Shown one piece after another: positions 18,237-26,665 of a stretch of 64,000 nucleotides of DNA. Origin of the DNA: Mesobacillus subterraneus (GTDB lineage Bacteria; Bacillota; Bacilli; Bacillales; Cytobacillaceae); assembly GCF_000934845.1 (NCBI RefSeq), contig NZ_JXIQ01000071.1, forward strand, positions 1-64,000, in the 5' to 3' direction. The notes under the pieces were generated by a model. It ran no database searches and was not told the origin of the DNA. It worked only from the letters and a program-made list of their open reading frames with translations. The stretch's first letter is position 1. Every line of letters starts with the position of its first letter. Position numbers and translations under genes: made by a program.

Positions 18237-19754
18237 TTAATGTGATGGACCCTTCTGACCTTCTATTGTACCACACGCTTTTGCTAATAAACGTTTTTTA
18301 AAGTCTGTTCTATTGTAAATCTCATACTCATCCACTTTGATTGCCCCATGATGTTTAGGCATGTCTTTGAGCTTCACCAACTGATGGAGTTTATCGTTGC
18401 CATGTTTATCTTTTCTAACTAAACATAAAGCTCCTTGTTTGTGTGTTCTCATGCTTGAGGCGACCTTCCTAGATGTACTTCTTCGTTTTTTAGCAATGGT
18501 TTTGAGGAAACTACTTTCTGCTAGGTAAAATAACTTATCGAGATGGTGATAATTATTTGCCAGCTTGTAGTAATTGGCAATTCCTCTTAGTTCAGCGTTG
18601 TAGGTATACAAAATTTCTAATTCGGAATGGTTCATAAGATTGGCTCGATGCATACTTTTAAAATTGTCTAGATTCCCATATCCGTTTGCAATGGCAAAAT
18701 CCTTGATTTTCTTTTCCGGAATTTCCAACTTAATTGCTCCTGAAAGAGTTGTCTTTCTCATTGGTTGTTTATGGCTTTTATACGAGACCCTGGTTCCCTT
18801 CCTTTCATCCCATTTACGAAATTCGTATCCAAGAAAAGGAATTGGATTTTCCAAGTGAGTAATAAGTGCTTTTTCTTCCCTTAATTCAAGGTGGAGTTTT
18901 TGTTCAAGGAAATCCTTTATCCATCCCTTCACATTGATCGCACTATCTTTGCAACCTGCTATCCCTATTACAAAGATATCTGCATAACGGACATATTTCA
19001 TTCTCTGATCGATCTTATCCATAGGGTCCGTTATTTTATCGAAATTCTCCATTTGCTTTTCCACAAAAAGGTCGAATTCATGAAGATAGATATTGGCTAA
19101 TAGAGGGGAGATCCTACCGGCCTGTGGTGTACCGCTGTCGGTATTATGATATGTGCTAGTTTCGATGACACCACTTGTAAGTGCATTGTGAATAAGTAGA
19201 AGAAAACGATGGTCATCGATTCTTTTAGAAATAAGATTTACTAGTACAGAATGGTCCATATGGTCGAAGCAGCCTTTTAAGTCTCCTTCAATACACCATG
19301 TTAACCCTTTCCACGTGTTTTTAATTTGGGACAATGCTGTATGACAACTTCGTCCCTCTCTGAATCCATGTGAATGATTGGAGAGGATAGGTTCGTAGAC
19401 GTTTGCCAATATCATCCTCATTACTTCCTGTACTAACTTATCTTTAAAGTTGGGAACTCCTACCTGTCTCTTTTTACCATTTGCCTTTGGAATACAAACT
19501 CTTCTTACAGGTGCAAAGCGAAACGTCCCATTTTTGAGTTTTTCAATGGTTTCATCCATCTTTTGCAAACTTAAACCATCGATTATTACTTCAGACGTTC
19601 CTTTTGTTAGATTCGCAGCATTCGGATATAGTTTTGCATATGCTTTCATCCACAATTCTTTGTTATACATGAGACGATAACAATCCGTAATGATGTTTCC
19701 TTTTTGAGAAGCATTCCTTATAACGTCCAACTGATGAAATGGATTTGTTGCCAT
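18237..19754 (-). CDS. Group II intron reverse transcriptase/maturase with altered active site (intron 2)
   Basis: 505-residue LtrA-type protein. RT blocks are recognisable: VPNFKDKLVQEV, GFREGRSCHTAL, CIEGDLKGCFDHMDH (catalytic Asp in block 3 kept), then GTPQAGRISPL where GTPQGG is usual, and YVRYADIFVIG where YADD is required. The maturase X domain follows (LEILYTYNAELRGIANYYKLANN). The end reads KKRLLAKACGT then stop, so only the first Cys of the HNH domain remains. Start at the second ATG, 8 nt after GGAG. Probably a maturase without RT or endonuclease activity, needed to splice its own intron; it could also be decaying outright. Confidence 0.85.
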   Translation of the reverse strand: MATNPFHQLDVIRNASQKGNIITDCYRLMYNKELWMKAYAKLYPNAANLTKGTSEVIIDGLSLQKMDETIEKLKNGTFRFAPVRRVCIPKANGKKRQVGVPNFKDKLVQEVMRMILANVYEPILSNHSHGFREGRSCHTALSQIKNTWKGLTWCIEGDLKGCFDHMDHSVLVNLISKRIDDHRFLLLIHNALTSGVIETSTYHNTDSGTPQAGRISPLLANIYLHEFDLFVEKQMENFDKITDPMDKIDQRMKYVRYADIFVIGIAGCKDSAINVKGWIKDFLEQKLHLELREEKALITHLENPIPFLGYEFRKWDERKGTRVSYKSHKQPMRKTTLSGAIKLEIPEKKIKDFAIANGYGNLDNFKSMHRANLMNHSELEILYTYNAELRGIANYYKLANNYHHLDKLFYLAESSFLKTIAKKRRSTSRKVASSMRTHKQGALCLVRKDKHGNDKLHQLVKLKDMPKHHGAIKVDEYEIYNRTDFKKRLLAKACGTIEGQKGPSH

Positions 19755-19865
19755 ATTCATGACTCCTTTCTCATTGACGTTAACATCAACCTGTCTCCCT
19801 TCCCCCTGCTAAACTCATTACAAGCAAACGTTGGGTACTATGGAGACTCCGTTACCATATGCAAT

Positions 19866-19922
19866 TTTCATAGACCAAGGTCTATTTCATAGACCAATGT
19901 CTATTTCATAGACTAATGTCTA
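19866..19922 (-). repeat. Three tandem 19-nt repeats with internal dyads inside intron 2
   Basis: Units at 19866-19884, 19885-19903 and 19904-19922 begin TTTCATAGAC and end GTCTA. Each contains a self-complementary core (TAGACC, AA, GGTCTA in the first), so the intron RNA could form three small consecutive hairpins. They lie in the non-coding part upstream of the intron ORF. Confidence 0.9.
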
Positions 19923-20361
19923 ATAGCCAAATGGCATTTGCACTTAGGTAATCCCTGCATTATGACATAATTTTAGATACGTGATGGTTAGGTATCCCTT
20001 TTGACGGTTTCCTCTAGTTTGAGGATTGAAGGACAAACCTTACTATGGACAGGAAAGAGATTTCCAATAGACGCTCTGGAGATACGTCTCCCATTTTGTC
20101 CTCATTGCCTATTATCTATCGTAGACAGTGGCGCACCCATCGCTCATTCGTCTAGGATTCAAGCAGTATAGCTTTTACCGTACATCACTTGGTCTGAAGA
20201 ACTGACTCGACGTTCGATAGATTTGCCGTCTTTTCTCCTTTTCACATCATGCTCTTTTCCCTCTGTGGGTTTCCCCTTAAGGTAAGATGCTGACCATAGA
20301 ACACTGTAAGGAGTTCTAGATTTCTGAGAAACCACTAAAATTACGCACCTTGCAGGCGCAC

Positions 20362-20424
20362 TCCTGATGGATGATTATGGACGCAAATGACGGAAGCAGC
20401 CGACCTGCGAACCGCCTCTTTGTA
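20362..20424 (-). CDS. radC: radC exon 2: 63-nt mini-exon with the HxHPSG metal motif
   Basis: 21 codons, read YKEAVRRSAASVICVHNHPSG on the minus strand with no flanking coding sequence (given here as YKEAVRRSAASV then ICVHNHPSG). This is the RadC stretch that normally joins HPREV to DPTPS. It is bounded by TAC at 20424 after the 3' end of intron 1 and by GGA at 20362 before GTGCG of intron 2. It carries both histidines of the JAMM/MPN-type metal site. Too short for ordinary gene callers. Confidence 0.94.
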
Positions 20425-22743
20425 GTAGGGTAAGTACCCAGCGCCTTGCTTAATTACTTAAGTAGGTTTCCAAGCACTTCCCTCCAAACCGTACGTACTC
20501 CTCTCAGAGTATACGGCTTTCCATTTATCAATCTAACTTTCCATTGTGTAAGTCATGGTGGCATTTCATACTGCCACCGCAAACGATTGTATTTTCGATT
20601 ATATCCATTGACTGTTTTTTGATTTCCGAGTTCTTTTCCATTCGTTGTTCCGTAAAAAAGGCAATTTCAGGACCATCCTTCGTTATATAACGTATCCCTA
20701 ATTTCCCGTTAATTTTAAATTTTGCAATGATTTTACTAACGGTACTTTTGTATTTATTGGCATACGTTTTAATCATGCTGTATTTCATTGTTTGCCTAAA
20801 AGACTGAAGGACATAAGCATTACTTGCTAGGCGATAGTAATTATATAATCCGACAATCTCCGCATTATACGTACGAAGAATTTCAAGGTCATCATCATGC
20901 ACTAGATAGGGACGATGAACAGGTTTCCAGCCATTGTTACTGCCAATTTTCAATGCACCTAAATCGATGAGTTTTTTGATGTATTTTTCATGAGGAACGA
21001 ATAGTTTTGTTTGATAGGTACACTTTCGTTTCTTTGTGCCATTTGACATTTTCAGTCTGTGCCAATCTCTTACTACTCGTATATCGTATCCTAAAAATCT
21101 AGCGTTTTTCTCACTATGTGTTATCAACGTTTTCTCAGCACTTAATTCCAATTTGAGCTTTTCGGCAAGGTACTCTGTTACATCTATTTTGATTTGTTCA
21201 GCTTCCCTTTTACTACCAATGACACCGATCATAAAACCATCCGCGTACCTTACATATTTCATTCGACGATAGTTTGGGTCAAAAAGGTCTTTGCTATCAT
21301 AGCTTTGCAGTTTTTTGTACAGAGCTTTTAATTCTCCAAGCCTTTCAGCTTTTTCTTCTTTGGTTAGTCGCTCCCAATCACGTTTATTTTTACTTTTACA
21401 GTGGTTAATTTTTAATGCTAGGTTATGATAAACAAGATTATCCCTACGTTTTTCACCTTTCTTAAAGGATTCCGCATATCCTTCAGCATATTTATCTAAT
21501 TCATGCAAATAAATATTTGAAAGTAACGGACTAATGATTCCACCTTGTGGTGTCCCGCTGTAGGTTTTATGAAAAGTCCAATCTTCTACATAACCTGCTC
21601 TTAAGAATTTCCAAATTAAATTAATTAATTTTTCATCCCTAATGCGCTTTCGTAAAAGTCCAACTAATACATGATGGTCGATGTTATCAAAGAAACCTTT
21701 TATGTCCCCTTCAATAAACCATCTCGTACCCGTAAAAGTATTGCGTATTTCTTTTAAGGCAGTGTGACAGCTACGATTTGGTCGAAAACCATGTGAATGA
21801 TTTAAAAATTGAGGTTCGTAGATACTTTCTAAAATTCGCCGAACAACCTCTTGCACTAGTTTATCCTCAAAAGTCGGAATACCAAAAGGTCGTGTTTTAC
21901 TGTTTTTCTTTGGGAGATATGTTCTGCGTGCTGGATGTGGTTGATACGATTGTTCCTTTAGTTTTTCGATTAAACGCTCGATTCTTTCTAAACTCATACC
22001 ATCGATTATGTCATTGTTAACACCTTTTGTGTTGCTCCCTTTATTAGGGTGAAGTTTGGCATAGGCTTCTAGATAGAACTCGATATTATATAGATTTCGA
22101 TACAATCTTTCGAAGATATACGTATCGTTTTGTGCTTTAGAAGTTAGACTGTTTAACACTACTTTTGGATTTCTCATAGAGCCTCTCGCTCCTTTCCAAT
22201 TTTGTATTAAACTGATAAACTACTCTCCTTCGCCATGTAATAGGCTTTCCCTATCTCGGACTACTACGAGAGCTCCGTTGCCATATTGGATATTTAGACA
22301 CATTTGTCATAGCCTTTTGTTTGGCATTCCAACTTAGGCAATCCCCATTTAGACATTTAGAAACATAGCATTTCATAGTTTCGGATGTGACTTTCGCTCT
22401 TCCTTCCATATAGAAGTTGGACGAAGTAGTATCACTTCATGTTCCTCGAAGTATATAAGGAGCATGCATACTTCATACAGCGTGTGTCGCTACCTCCCGC
22501 TGAAGGTCCCCGTGGTCCTCCTTGAGCTATCATTCAGGCAATTCAGCTTTCATCCTTGTCTATGAATTTTCATCTCGCCATTCAGTCGTACCCTGGTAAC
22601 TAGGCAACTTATGGCTTTGTCAACATGCTACACTCCCCGTTCCGTTTCCCTCGCGGATAAGTTGACTGATGATAGGGCTTTGAGTGTGATATTTCCCTAC
22701 TGCTTTGCTAAAGCAGATTTTCTAAATGCCCTTATGGGCGCAC
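20425..22743 (-). mobile_element. Group II intron 1 inside radC
   Basis: 2,319-nt intron. The 5' end GTGCGCCCAT starts at 22743, the 3' end TTACCCTAC is at 20425, and a 34-nt domain V (starts AAGCCGTA, ends TACGGTTT) lies at 20486-20519. The 566 nt from 22178 to 22743 hold no gene and are domains I-III. Phase 0 insertion between the Val of HPREV and the Tyr of YKEAV. It has the same end sequence (TACCCTAC) and domain V type as intron 2, but the proteins differ widely, so it is a relative and not a copy. Confidence 0.93.
20528..22177 (-). CDS. Group II intron reverse transcriptase/maturase with YADG motif (intron 1)
   Basis: 549-residue LtrA-type protein. RT motifs: IPTFEDKLVQEVVRRILE, GFRPNRSCHTAL, WFIEGDIKGFFDNIDH (block 3 Asp present), GTPQGGIISPLLSNIYLHELD intact, an insertion of about 70 residues before block 5, then YVRYADGFMIG (residues 311-314) in place of YADD. 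The X domain (LEILRTYNAEIVGLYNYYRLASN) is intact. The C-terminus IVCGGSMKCHHDLHNGKLD keeps only the last part of an HNH domain, as if the core were deleted in frame. Splicing is likely retained; DNA synthesis is doubtful. Confidence 0.87.
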   Translation of the reverse strand: MRNPKVVLNSLTSKAQNDTYIFERLYRNLYNIEFYLEAYAKLHPNKGSNTKGVNNDIIDGMSLERIERLIEKLKEQSYQPHPARRTYLPKKNSKTRPFGIPTFEDKLVQEVVRRILESIYEPQFLNHSHGFRPNRSCHTALKEIRNTFTGTRWFIEGDIKGFFDNIDHHVLVGLLRKRIRDEKLINLIWKFLRAGYVEDWTFHKTYSGTPQGGIISPLLSNIYLHELDKYAEGYAESFKKGEKRRDNLVYHNLALKINHCKSKNKRDWERLTKEEKAERLGELKALYKKLQSYDSKDLFDPNYRRMKYVRYADGFMIGVIGSKREAEQIKIDVTEYLAEKLKLELSAEKTLITHSEKNARFLGYDIRVVRDWHRLKMSNGTKKRKCTYQTKLFVPHEKYIKKLIDLGALKIGSNNGWKPVHRPYLVHDDDLEILRTYNAEIVGLYNYYRLASNAYVLQSFRQTMKYSMIKTYANKYKSTVSKIIAKFKINGKLGIRYITKDGPEIAFFTEQRMEKNSEIKKQSMDIIENTIVCGGSMKCHHDLHNGKLD

Positions 22744-23229
22744 TACCTCTCTAGGATGAACGATCGAAGCGTTAAGGCTTCCGATGAAAATGGTCTGCTT
22801 GTGGATTACTTGATTTTTGGTATTTAAATACAGGCAGACGAAATGTTCTTGTGTTAAAAAGCGCATATCATTCATGAGGTATTTTGCACCGTCCTCCGGC
22901 GACCGGATGACATAGCGTTCATCGAGGGTATGGTTGGCAATGCGCCTGCCGATTTCAACGGCAGCAAGAACATGGATCGCTTTTGCTTGGCCAATCCCTT
23001 TCATTTGCGTCAGCTCTTCAAGGGTTGCATCCTTTAACATACGCAGCCCCTCAAACTGAGAAAGCATCCGGTTGGCAAGCTGGAGGACTGATTCCTCACG
23101 CGACCCCGTACCTAATAACAGCGCAAGCAATTCATGATTGGAAAGGCTTTGGGGACCGTTTTGAATAAACCGCTCCCTAGGCCGTTCATTTTGAGGGTAA
23201 TCTCTGATCTTTAATGAATGTGTAGACAA
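22744..23229 (-). CDS. radC: radC exon 1 (N-terminal 162 codons)
   Basis: RadC (YsxA) family JAMM protein, named for DNA repair but of unproven function. This exon carries the N-terminal helix-hairpin-helix region (RPRERF, LSNHELLALLLGTG, EELTQMKGIGQAKAIHVLAAVEIGRRI) and the first half of the metal domain up to SIVHPREV, where intron 1 begins at the next base. Start chosen as TTG at 23229, 8 nt after GGGAGG; the longer frame from 23298 would overlap maf and is unlike family members. The three exons together encode 229 residues. Confidence 0.93.
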
Positions 23230-23251
23230 TAGAATTTCCTCCCAGTCATGA

Positions 23252-23866
23252 TTATGACGAGGGAAGTGTAGAAGAAGTTTCTGTAGTTTTCTTTTCATAA
23301 GGAAGGCTATAACCGATTTTTCTTAACTCCCTGATCAATCTTGATACAGGAAGTCCAACAACTGTGTAATAATCCCCATCGATTGCTTGGACAAGCATGC
23401 TGCCGAATCCCTGAATCCCATAGCCGCCAGCCTTATCAAATGGTTCACCGCTCTTAATATAGGTGTCGATTTCTTCGTCTGACAATTCCCAGAACGTCAC
23501 ATCTGTTTTTTCATAAAAACGCGTTTCCTTCTCAGGGGAGATGATCGATACTCCGGTAAAAACTGAATGAGTATCTCCAGACAGTTTTTTAAGCATCTTT
23601 GAAGCTTCTTGTCCGCTTACAGGTTTTCCAAGGATCATTCCATCATGGACCACGACCGTATCGGCACCAATCACGAAACAATCTGGAAATTGCTGAGCTA
23701 CTATTTTCGCTTTTCTGGAAGCAAGCTCCATCACTGCTTCAGATTGGCTCAAGTTCTCACTGAAACTTTCATCTGCGTCACTGCTCGAGATTTCGAATTT
23801 CAAGCGGAGGTTTTCAAGAAGTTCTTTTCGCCGTGGAGAAGAAGAGGCTAAAATGAGGCGTTGCAT
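23252..23866 (-). CDS. maf: Maf-like nucleoside triphosphate pyrophosphatase
   Basis: 204-residue Maf/Ham1-superfamily enzyme that hydrolyses non-canonical nucleotides such as dTTP/UTP analogues; Maf was first seen as a septum inhibitor in Bacillus. Motifs: LILASSSPRRKELLENL at the start, VIGADTVV, and DKAGGYGIQGFGS. ATG at 23866 follows AAAGGTG. Sits upstream of radC, the B. subtilis order. Confidence 0.95.
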   Translation of the reverse strand: MQRLILASSSPRRKELLENLRLKFEISSSDADESFSENLSQSEAVMELASRKAKIVAQQFPDCFVIGADTVVVHDGMILGKPVSGQEASKMLKKLSGDTHSVFTGVSIISPEKETRFYEKTDVTFWELSDEEIDTYIKSGEPFDKAGGYGIQGFGSMLVQAIDGDYYTVVGLPVSRLIRELRKIGYSLPYEKKTTETSSTLPSS

Positions 23867-23959
23867 AACATCACCTTTCTTTATGGATTGCATCAAGGGA
23901 GATACAAGCTAATACTATCAGAGTTCACCATTTGCGACAATCCTTATCTAACAATTCGC

Positions 23960-24001
23960 AAAAAAAAATCAGAGCTTGCCGACAAATGTCGAAGGCTCTG
24001 T
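23960..24001 (-). terminator. Terminator after spoIIB
   Basis: Hairpin CAGAGCCTTCGACA / TGTCGGCAAGCTCTG with one or two bulges, followed by a T run of nine on the minus strand. It separates spoIIB from maf. Confidence 0.85.
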
Positions 24002-24057
24002 TAATTTGTACAATTTCCCGGAAAATATTCTTTTTTTGCTTTTTTTGCTACTATTCT

Positions 24058-25215
24058 TTACTTTCCAATCGCTTGATAGGCAGCTAGAAAGGAGAGGAGG
24101 CTTTTCTCCATTTCTGCAAGCTGATTCGCATCCTTTGTTGTCTGGTACCCAATGAATGATCCGCTTGCCTTTTCCATACTAGCAATGGCTTTTTGGATGT
24201 TCCTATCTTCTATGGACCTATTTGCAATTGTTCCGTGCAGCGCGTTGAAATCTTCTACTTTCTTCCTTTCATCTGGTGACACTTGCGAACCGCTCATGAG
24301 GATCGGATAGATCTCTGAAGACTGCTGAAGGAATGCCGCCTCCTCTGCACTCACTCCAGAGACTTTTCCGCCAGAGATTTCAAAAGGTTTTGCAAAAACC
24401 TCCAGCCCTTGAAGCTTAAGTTCATCTGCCTGTTGTTTCGCTTCCTCGATGCTGCCAGCTGTACGTAAATAGACAGCAAATTGGCCATTTACAGAAAACT
24501 GTTCCGCTGCGATTCCCTGATCTGCAAGCAGCTTTACTCGTTCCTTCGCACGATCCTCAGTCGTAAAAATACCGTTCTGAACGATGAACACAGGGATCGG
24601 TTTCAACTCTAGTTCTTGTCCGCCGCTCGCCTGATCTTTTGCTTGTGAACCTGCTTGTGGTGGATTTGCAGCCGGTGAAGCAGTTGTTCCCTGTTCCGAT
24701 GCGACAAATTTAAGGAACGTAACCCCAAATGCTGTACCGATCAATACTGCCAACAAAACAGCCACAATGATGGTTTTGGAAAACCAGTTGCTTCGCTTTG
24801 TTTTTGTGTTCCAAACGGATATTCCCAGACTCTTCTTTTTCTTTTGCTGCTTTGGGATGAATTTATATTCTTTCACGCTCTGCTGTTCGCCTGAATCAGG
24901 CAAAATCCAGTCAAAATCATCCTCAGTCTTTTCCTGAGCAGCAGCCGTTTCCTTTACCATTGCATCATTATCGAGCGGATACACTTTGCTCCGATCCTCA
25001 CGATGTTCATTTATTGGAACATTGCCACTTCGTTCTGTTTCCTTTTTACTAATTTCTGTCCAATCTTCTGTTTGCCTCTTTTTTTCACTGTCATGTTGCT
25101 GACTCTGGCTGACTTCCTGAACCGGTTGGTGCTTGCCATTAATCTTGATCGTAATCGTTTTTCCATGTTTGTCCAAAACTTGTACCTCCCCCTGCCCGTT
25201 CCTGTATTGCTTCAT
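24058..25215 (-). CDS. spoIIB: Stage II sporulation protein SpoIIB
   Basis: Engulfment and septal-wall protein that helps localise the SpoIIDMP machinery. 385 residues: a hydrophilic N-terminus, one membrane segment (IIVAVLLAVLIGTAFGVTFL, about residues 150-170), a low-complexity linker, then a SPOR domain (FIVQNGIFTTEDRAKERVKLL, FAVYLRTAGSIEEAKQQ, about 205-280) that binds septal peptidoglycan, and a helical tail. Sequence is weakly conserved; the SPOR fold and position between maf and the comC-equivalent locus support the name. Its ribosome site is poor (GATAGG next to the ATG). Confidence 0.88.
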   Translation of the reverse strand: MKQYRNGQGEVQVLDKHGKTITIKINGKHQPVQEVSQSQQHDSEKKRQTEDWTEISKKETERSGNVPINEHREDRSKVYPLDNDAMVKETAAAQEKTEDDFDWILPDSGEQQSVKEYKFIPKQQKKKKSLGISVWNTKTKRSNWFSKTIIVAVLLAVLIGTAFGVTFLKFVASEQGTTASPAANPPQAGSQAKDQASGGQELELKPIPVFIVQNGIFTTEDRAKERVKLLADQGIAAEQFSVNGQFAVYLRTAGSIEEAKQQADELKLQGLEVFAKPFEISGGKVSGVSAEEAAFLQQSSEIYPILMSGSQVSPDERKKVEDFNALHGTIANRSIEDRNIQKAIASMEKASGSFIGYQTTKDANQLAEMEKSLLSFLAAYQAIGK

Positions 25216-25229
25216 CCTATCACACAGAC

Positions 25230-25263
25230 AAAAAAAAATAACAAGACTTTTGTCGTCTTGTTA
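25230..25263 (-). terminator. Terminator of the type IV pilus operon
   Basis: Hairpin TAACAAGACGACAAAAGTCTTGTTA followed by a T9 run on the minus strand, placed between the PilO-like gene and spoIIB. Confidence 0.88.
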
Positions 25264-25294
25264 TCGAATGCTTTCGTCAATTTTTTCACTAGAT

Positions 25295-26077
25295 TTATTG
25301 AGCAGCCATGCCTGCCCCATCCGCTGATTGGTCCTTCTCTAACAAATTCCCATTTGAACCGTCAAAAGTCGGAAACGGATTGCGCTTATTAGCCGGGGCT
25401 GGGGTTTCGATCTCCATTCTGTCGCCTTTGTCATTCTCCACAGGAAGGTAGAAAGCAGAAACAGTAATAGTGGACAAAAGGATTTCCTTTGAATTGGTTA
25501 CATAATCTGCTTTCTTAGGCCCTTCGAAGTCAATGGTCTCTATCGTGATTTCTCTTTTCGATTCTTCAAGTGCCTGAATGAATTTCTCCAAACCTTGATA
25601 TCCTTTCGCTTCGACTGAAAGGGTTACGAATGTTTTTTGCAGGCCTGTCGGCAAGCTGTCTGGTACTTTCTTAATTCCATTAGTAGATTTTGAATCAGTG
25701 GATGGAAGATTCGAAACCGCTGCTATCTTTTGGTCGGGAGAACTGCTGCTTTCCCCAAACTTCATCAAGGTAATGGTACTGTCAGAAACTACTTCAGCTT
25801 TTTCAAAATTCAGGATCAATTGTTCCGTGAACGGTTCTTTCGGAATAATTTTATATAATTCCGCGACACTCTTTATTTCCCCTGAAGGCCCTGCAGTCAT
25901 TCTCTTCTCGTAGGCAGCCTGTATTTGTTTCTCCGTTTTAAGCAGCTGTTCTTTCTGAATAACCTTATCTTGGAGCGGTTGTAAATAGGTGGCTGAGAGT
26001 AGCCAATACAAAAGTATTACGATGACTGCGCCGAAAATCAGAATCATCATTTCTTTTTTTGAGAATTGGAGATTCAT
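25295..26077 (-). CDS. pilO: PilO-like pilus assembly protein
   Basis: 260 residues with one N-terminal membrane segment (MMILIFGAVIVILLYWLL, about 10-27), then coiled coil (QPLQDKVIQKEQLLKTEKQIQ) and a small alpha/beta domain, the architecture of PilO. Known PilO proteins pair with PilN and align the pilus machine. The ATG overlaps the pilN stop (ATGA). Last gene of the pilus operon. Primary sequence similarity within the family is low, so context carries much of the call. Confidence 0.8.
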   Translation of the reverse strand: MNLQFSKKEMMILIFGAVIVILLYWLLSATYLQPLQDKVIQKEQLLKTEKQIQAAYEKRMTAGPSGEIKSVAELYKIIPKEPFTEQLILNFEKAEVVSDSTITLMKFGESSSSPDQKIAAVSNLPSTDSKSTNGIKKVPDSLPTGLQKTFVTLSVEAKGYQGLEKFIQALEESKREITIETIDFEGPKKADYVTNSKEILLSTITVSAFYLPVENDKGDRMEIETPAPANKRNPFPTFDGSNGNLLEKDQSADGAGMAAQ

Positions 26078-26664
26078 GATTCATTCCCTCCAACTTTTTG
26101 GGATGCCTCTGTAAAGTATTCCCTCTTAAAGTGTATTTCGAATTCTGAATAATAAGTCGGCATGATCTCATTCGAATTACTAGCTTCTCTCACTGCTTCA
26201 ACCGTCAAAATCGAGGCAGTATCGACCCATTTGGAATGCTGGAGGGAACTCAGAAAATACGCAGCCTCTCTTGCAGATTCAAATTCAACCTTTACCCCGA
26301 CGATTCCCTCCCCATTATAATTAAGTGATTGAATGAAGCCTTGTTCTGGAAGCAAAGCAATCAGGCTCCTAAGCAATCTGACTGTATCGGGAGTGGAAGT
26401 TTCAGCCCAGGTGACAGCTTCTTGAAGTCCTTTTGGAGAATCACTGCTTGCTTGATCAGTAATTTTGGTCTGTATGGCTGCATTTAATTGCTGTACAGAT
26501 TGAATCTGCTGATTTACTTTGTTCAAGGACGTTTCATTTACGCGTACCTGGACAAATACTCCAATGAAAACAAGCGCGAGGAGAAACAGGAAAATAAGGG
26601 CAATGGAAAACGAGGAAGACGCTTTATGTTCTTTTTTGGGAAGTAAATTAATGTCTACAAGCAT
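26074..26664 (-). CDS. pilN: PilN-like pilus assembly protein
   Basis: 196 residues starting MLVDINLLPKKEH, the conserved PilN N-terminus (INLLP) that binds PilM. One membrane segment (IALIFLFLLALVFIGVFVQV, about residues 22-41) is followed by a coiled coil and a C-terminal domain. It forms the inner platform with PilO and PilM. Overlaps pilO by 4 nt. Confidence 0.88.
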   Translation of the reverse strand: MLVDINLLPKKEHKASSSFSIALIFLFLLALVFIGVFVQVRVNETSLNKVNQQIQSVQQLNAAIQTKITDQASSDSPKGLQEAVTWAETSTPDTVRLLRSLIALLPEQGFIQSLNYNGEGIVGVKVEFESAREAAYFLSSLQHSKWVDTASILTVEAVREASNSNEIMPTYYSEFEIHFKREYFTEASQKVGGNES

Positions 26665-26665
26665 G

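Larger units (their letters stand above)
18030..20361 (-). mobile_element. Group II intron 2 inside radC
   Basis: 2,332-nt intron, transcribed with radC. Its 5' end is GTGCG (from 20361 downward) and its 3' end CTACCCTAC (18030), matching the GUGYG...AY rule. A 34-nt domain V hairpin of bacterial type (starts GAGCCGTA, ends TACGGTTC) lies at 18091-18124, followed by domain VI. The intron protein is in domain IV. The 607 nt from 19755 to 20361 hold no gene and are domains I-III. Insertion is phase 0, between the Gly and Asp codons of the HPSGD motif. Boundaries are supported by exact restoration of the RadC frame. Confidence 0.93.

Noticed and set aside
18237-22177. Reading the two RT genes as retrons or transposases
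   Set aside because: Both have RT blocks 0-7 plus a maturase X domain and lie inside introns with domain V hairpins.
17889-23229. Treating radC as a pseudogene disrupted by two mobile elements
   Set aside because: The exon pieces join without loss or gain of a codon and the intron ends match group II rules, so spliced expression is the simpler reading.
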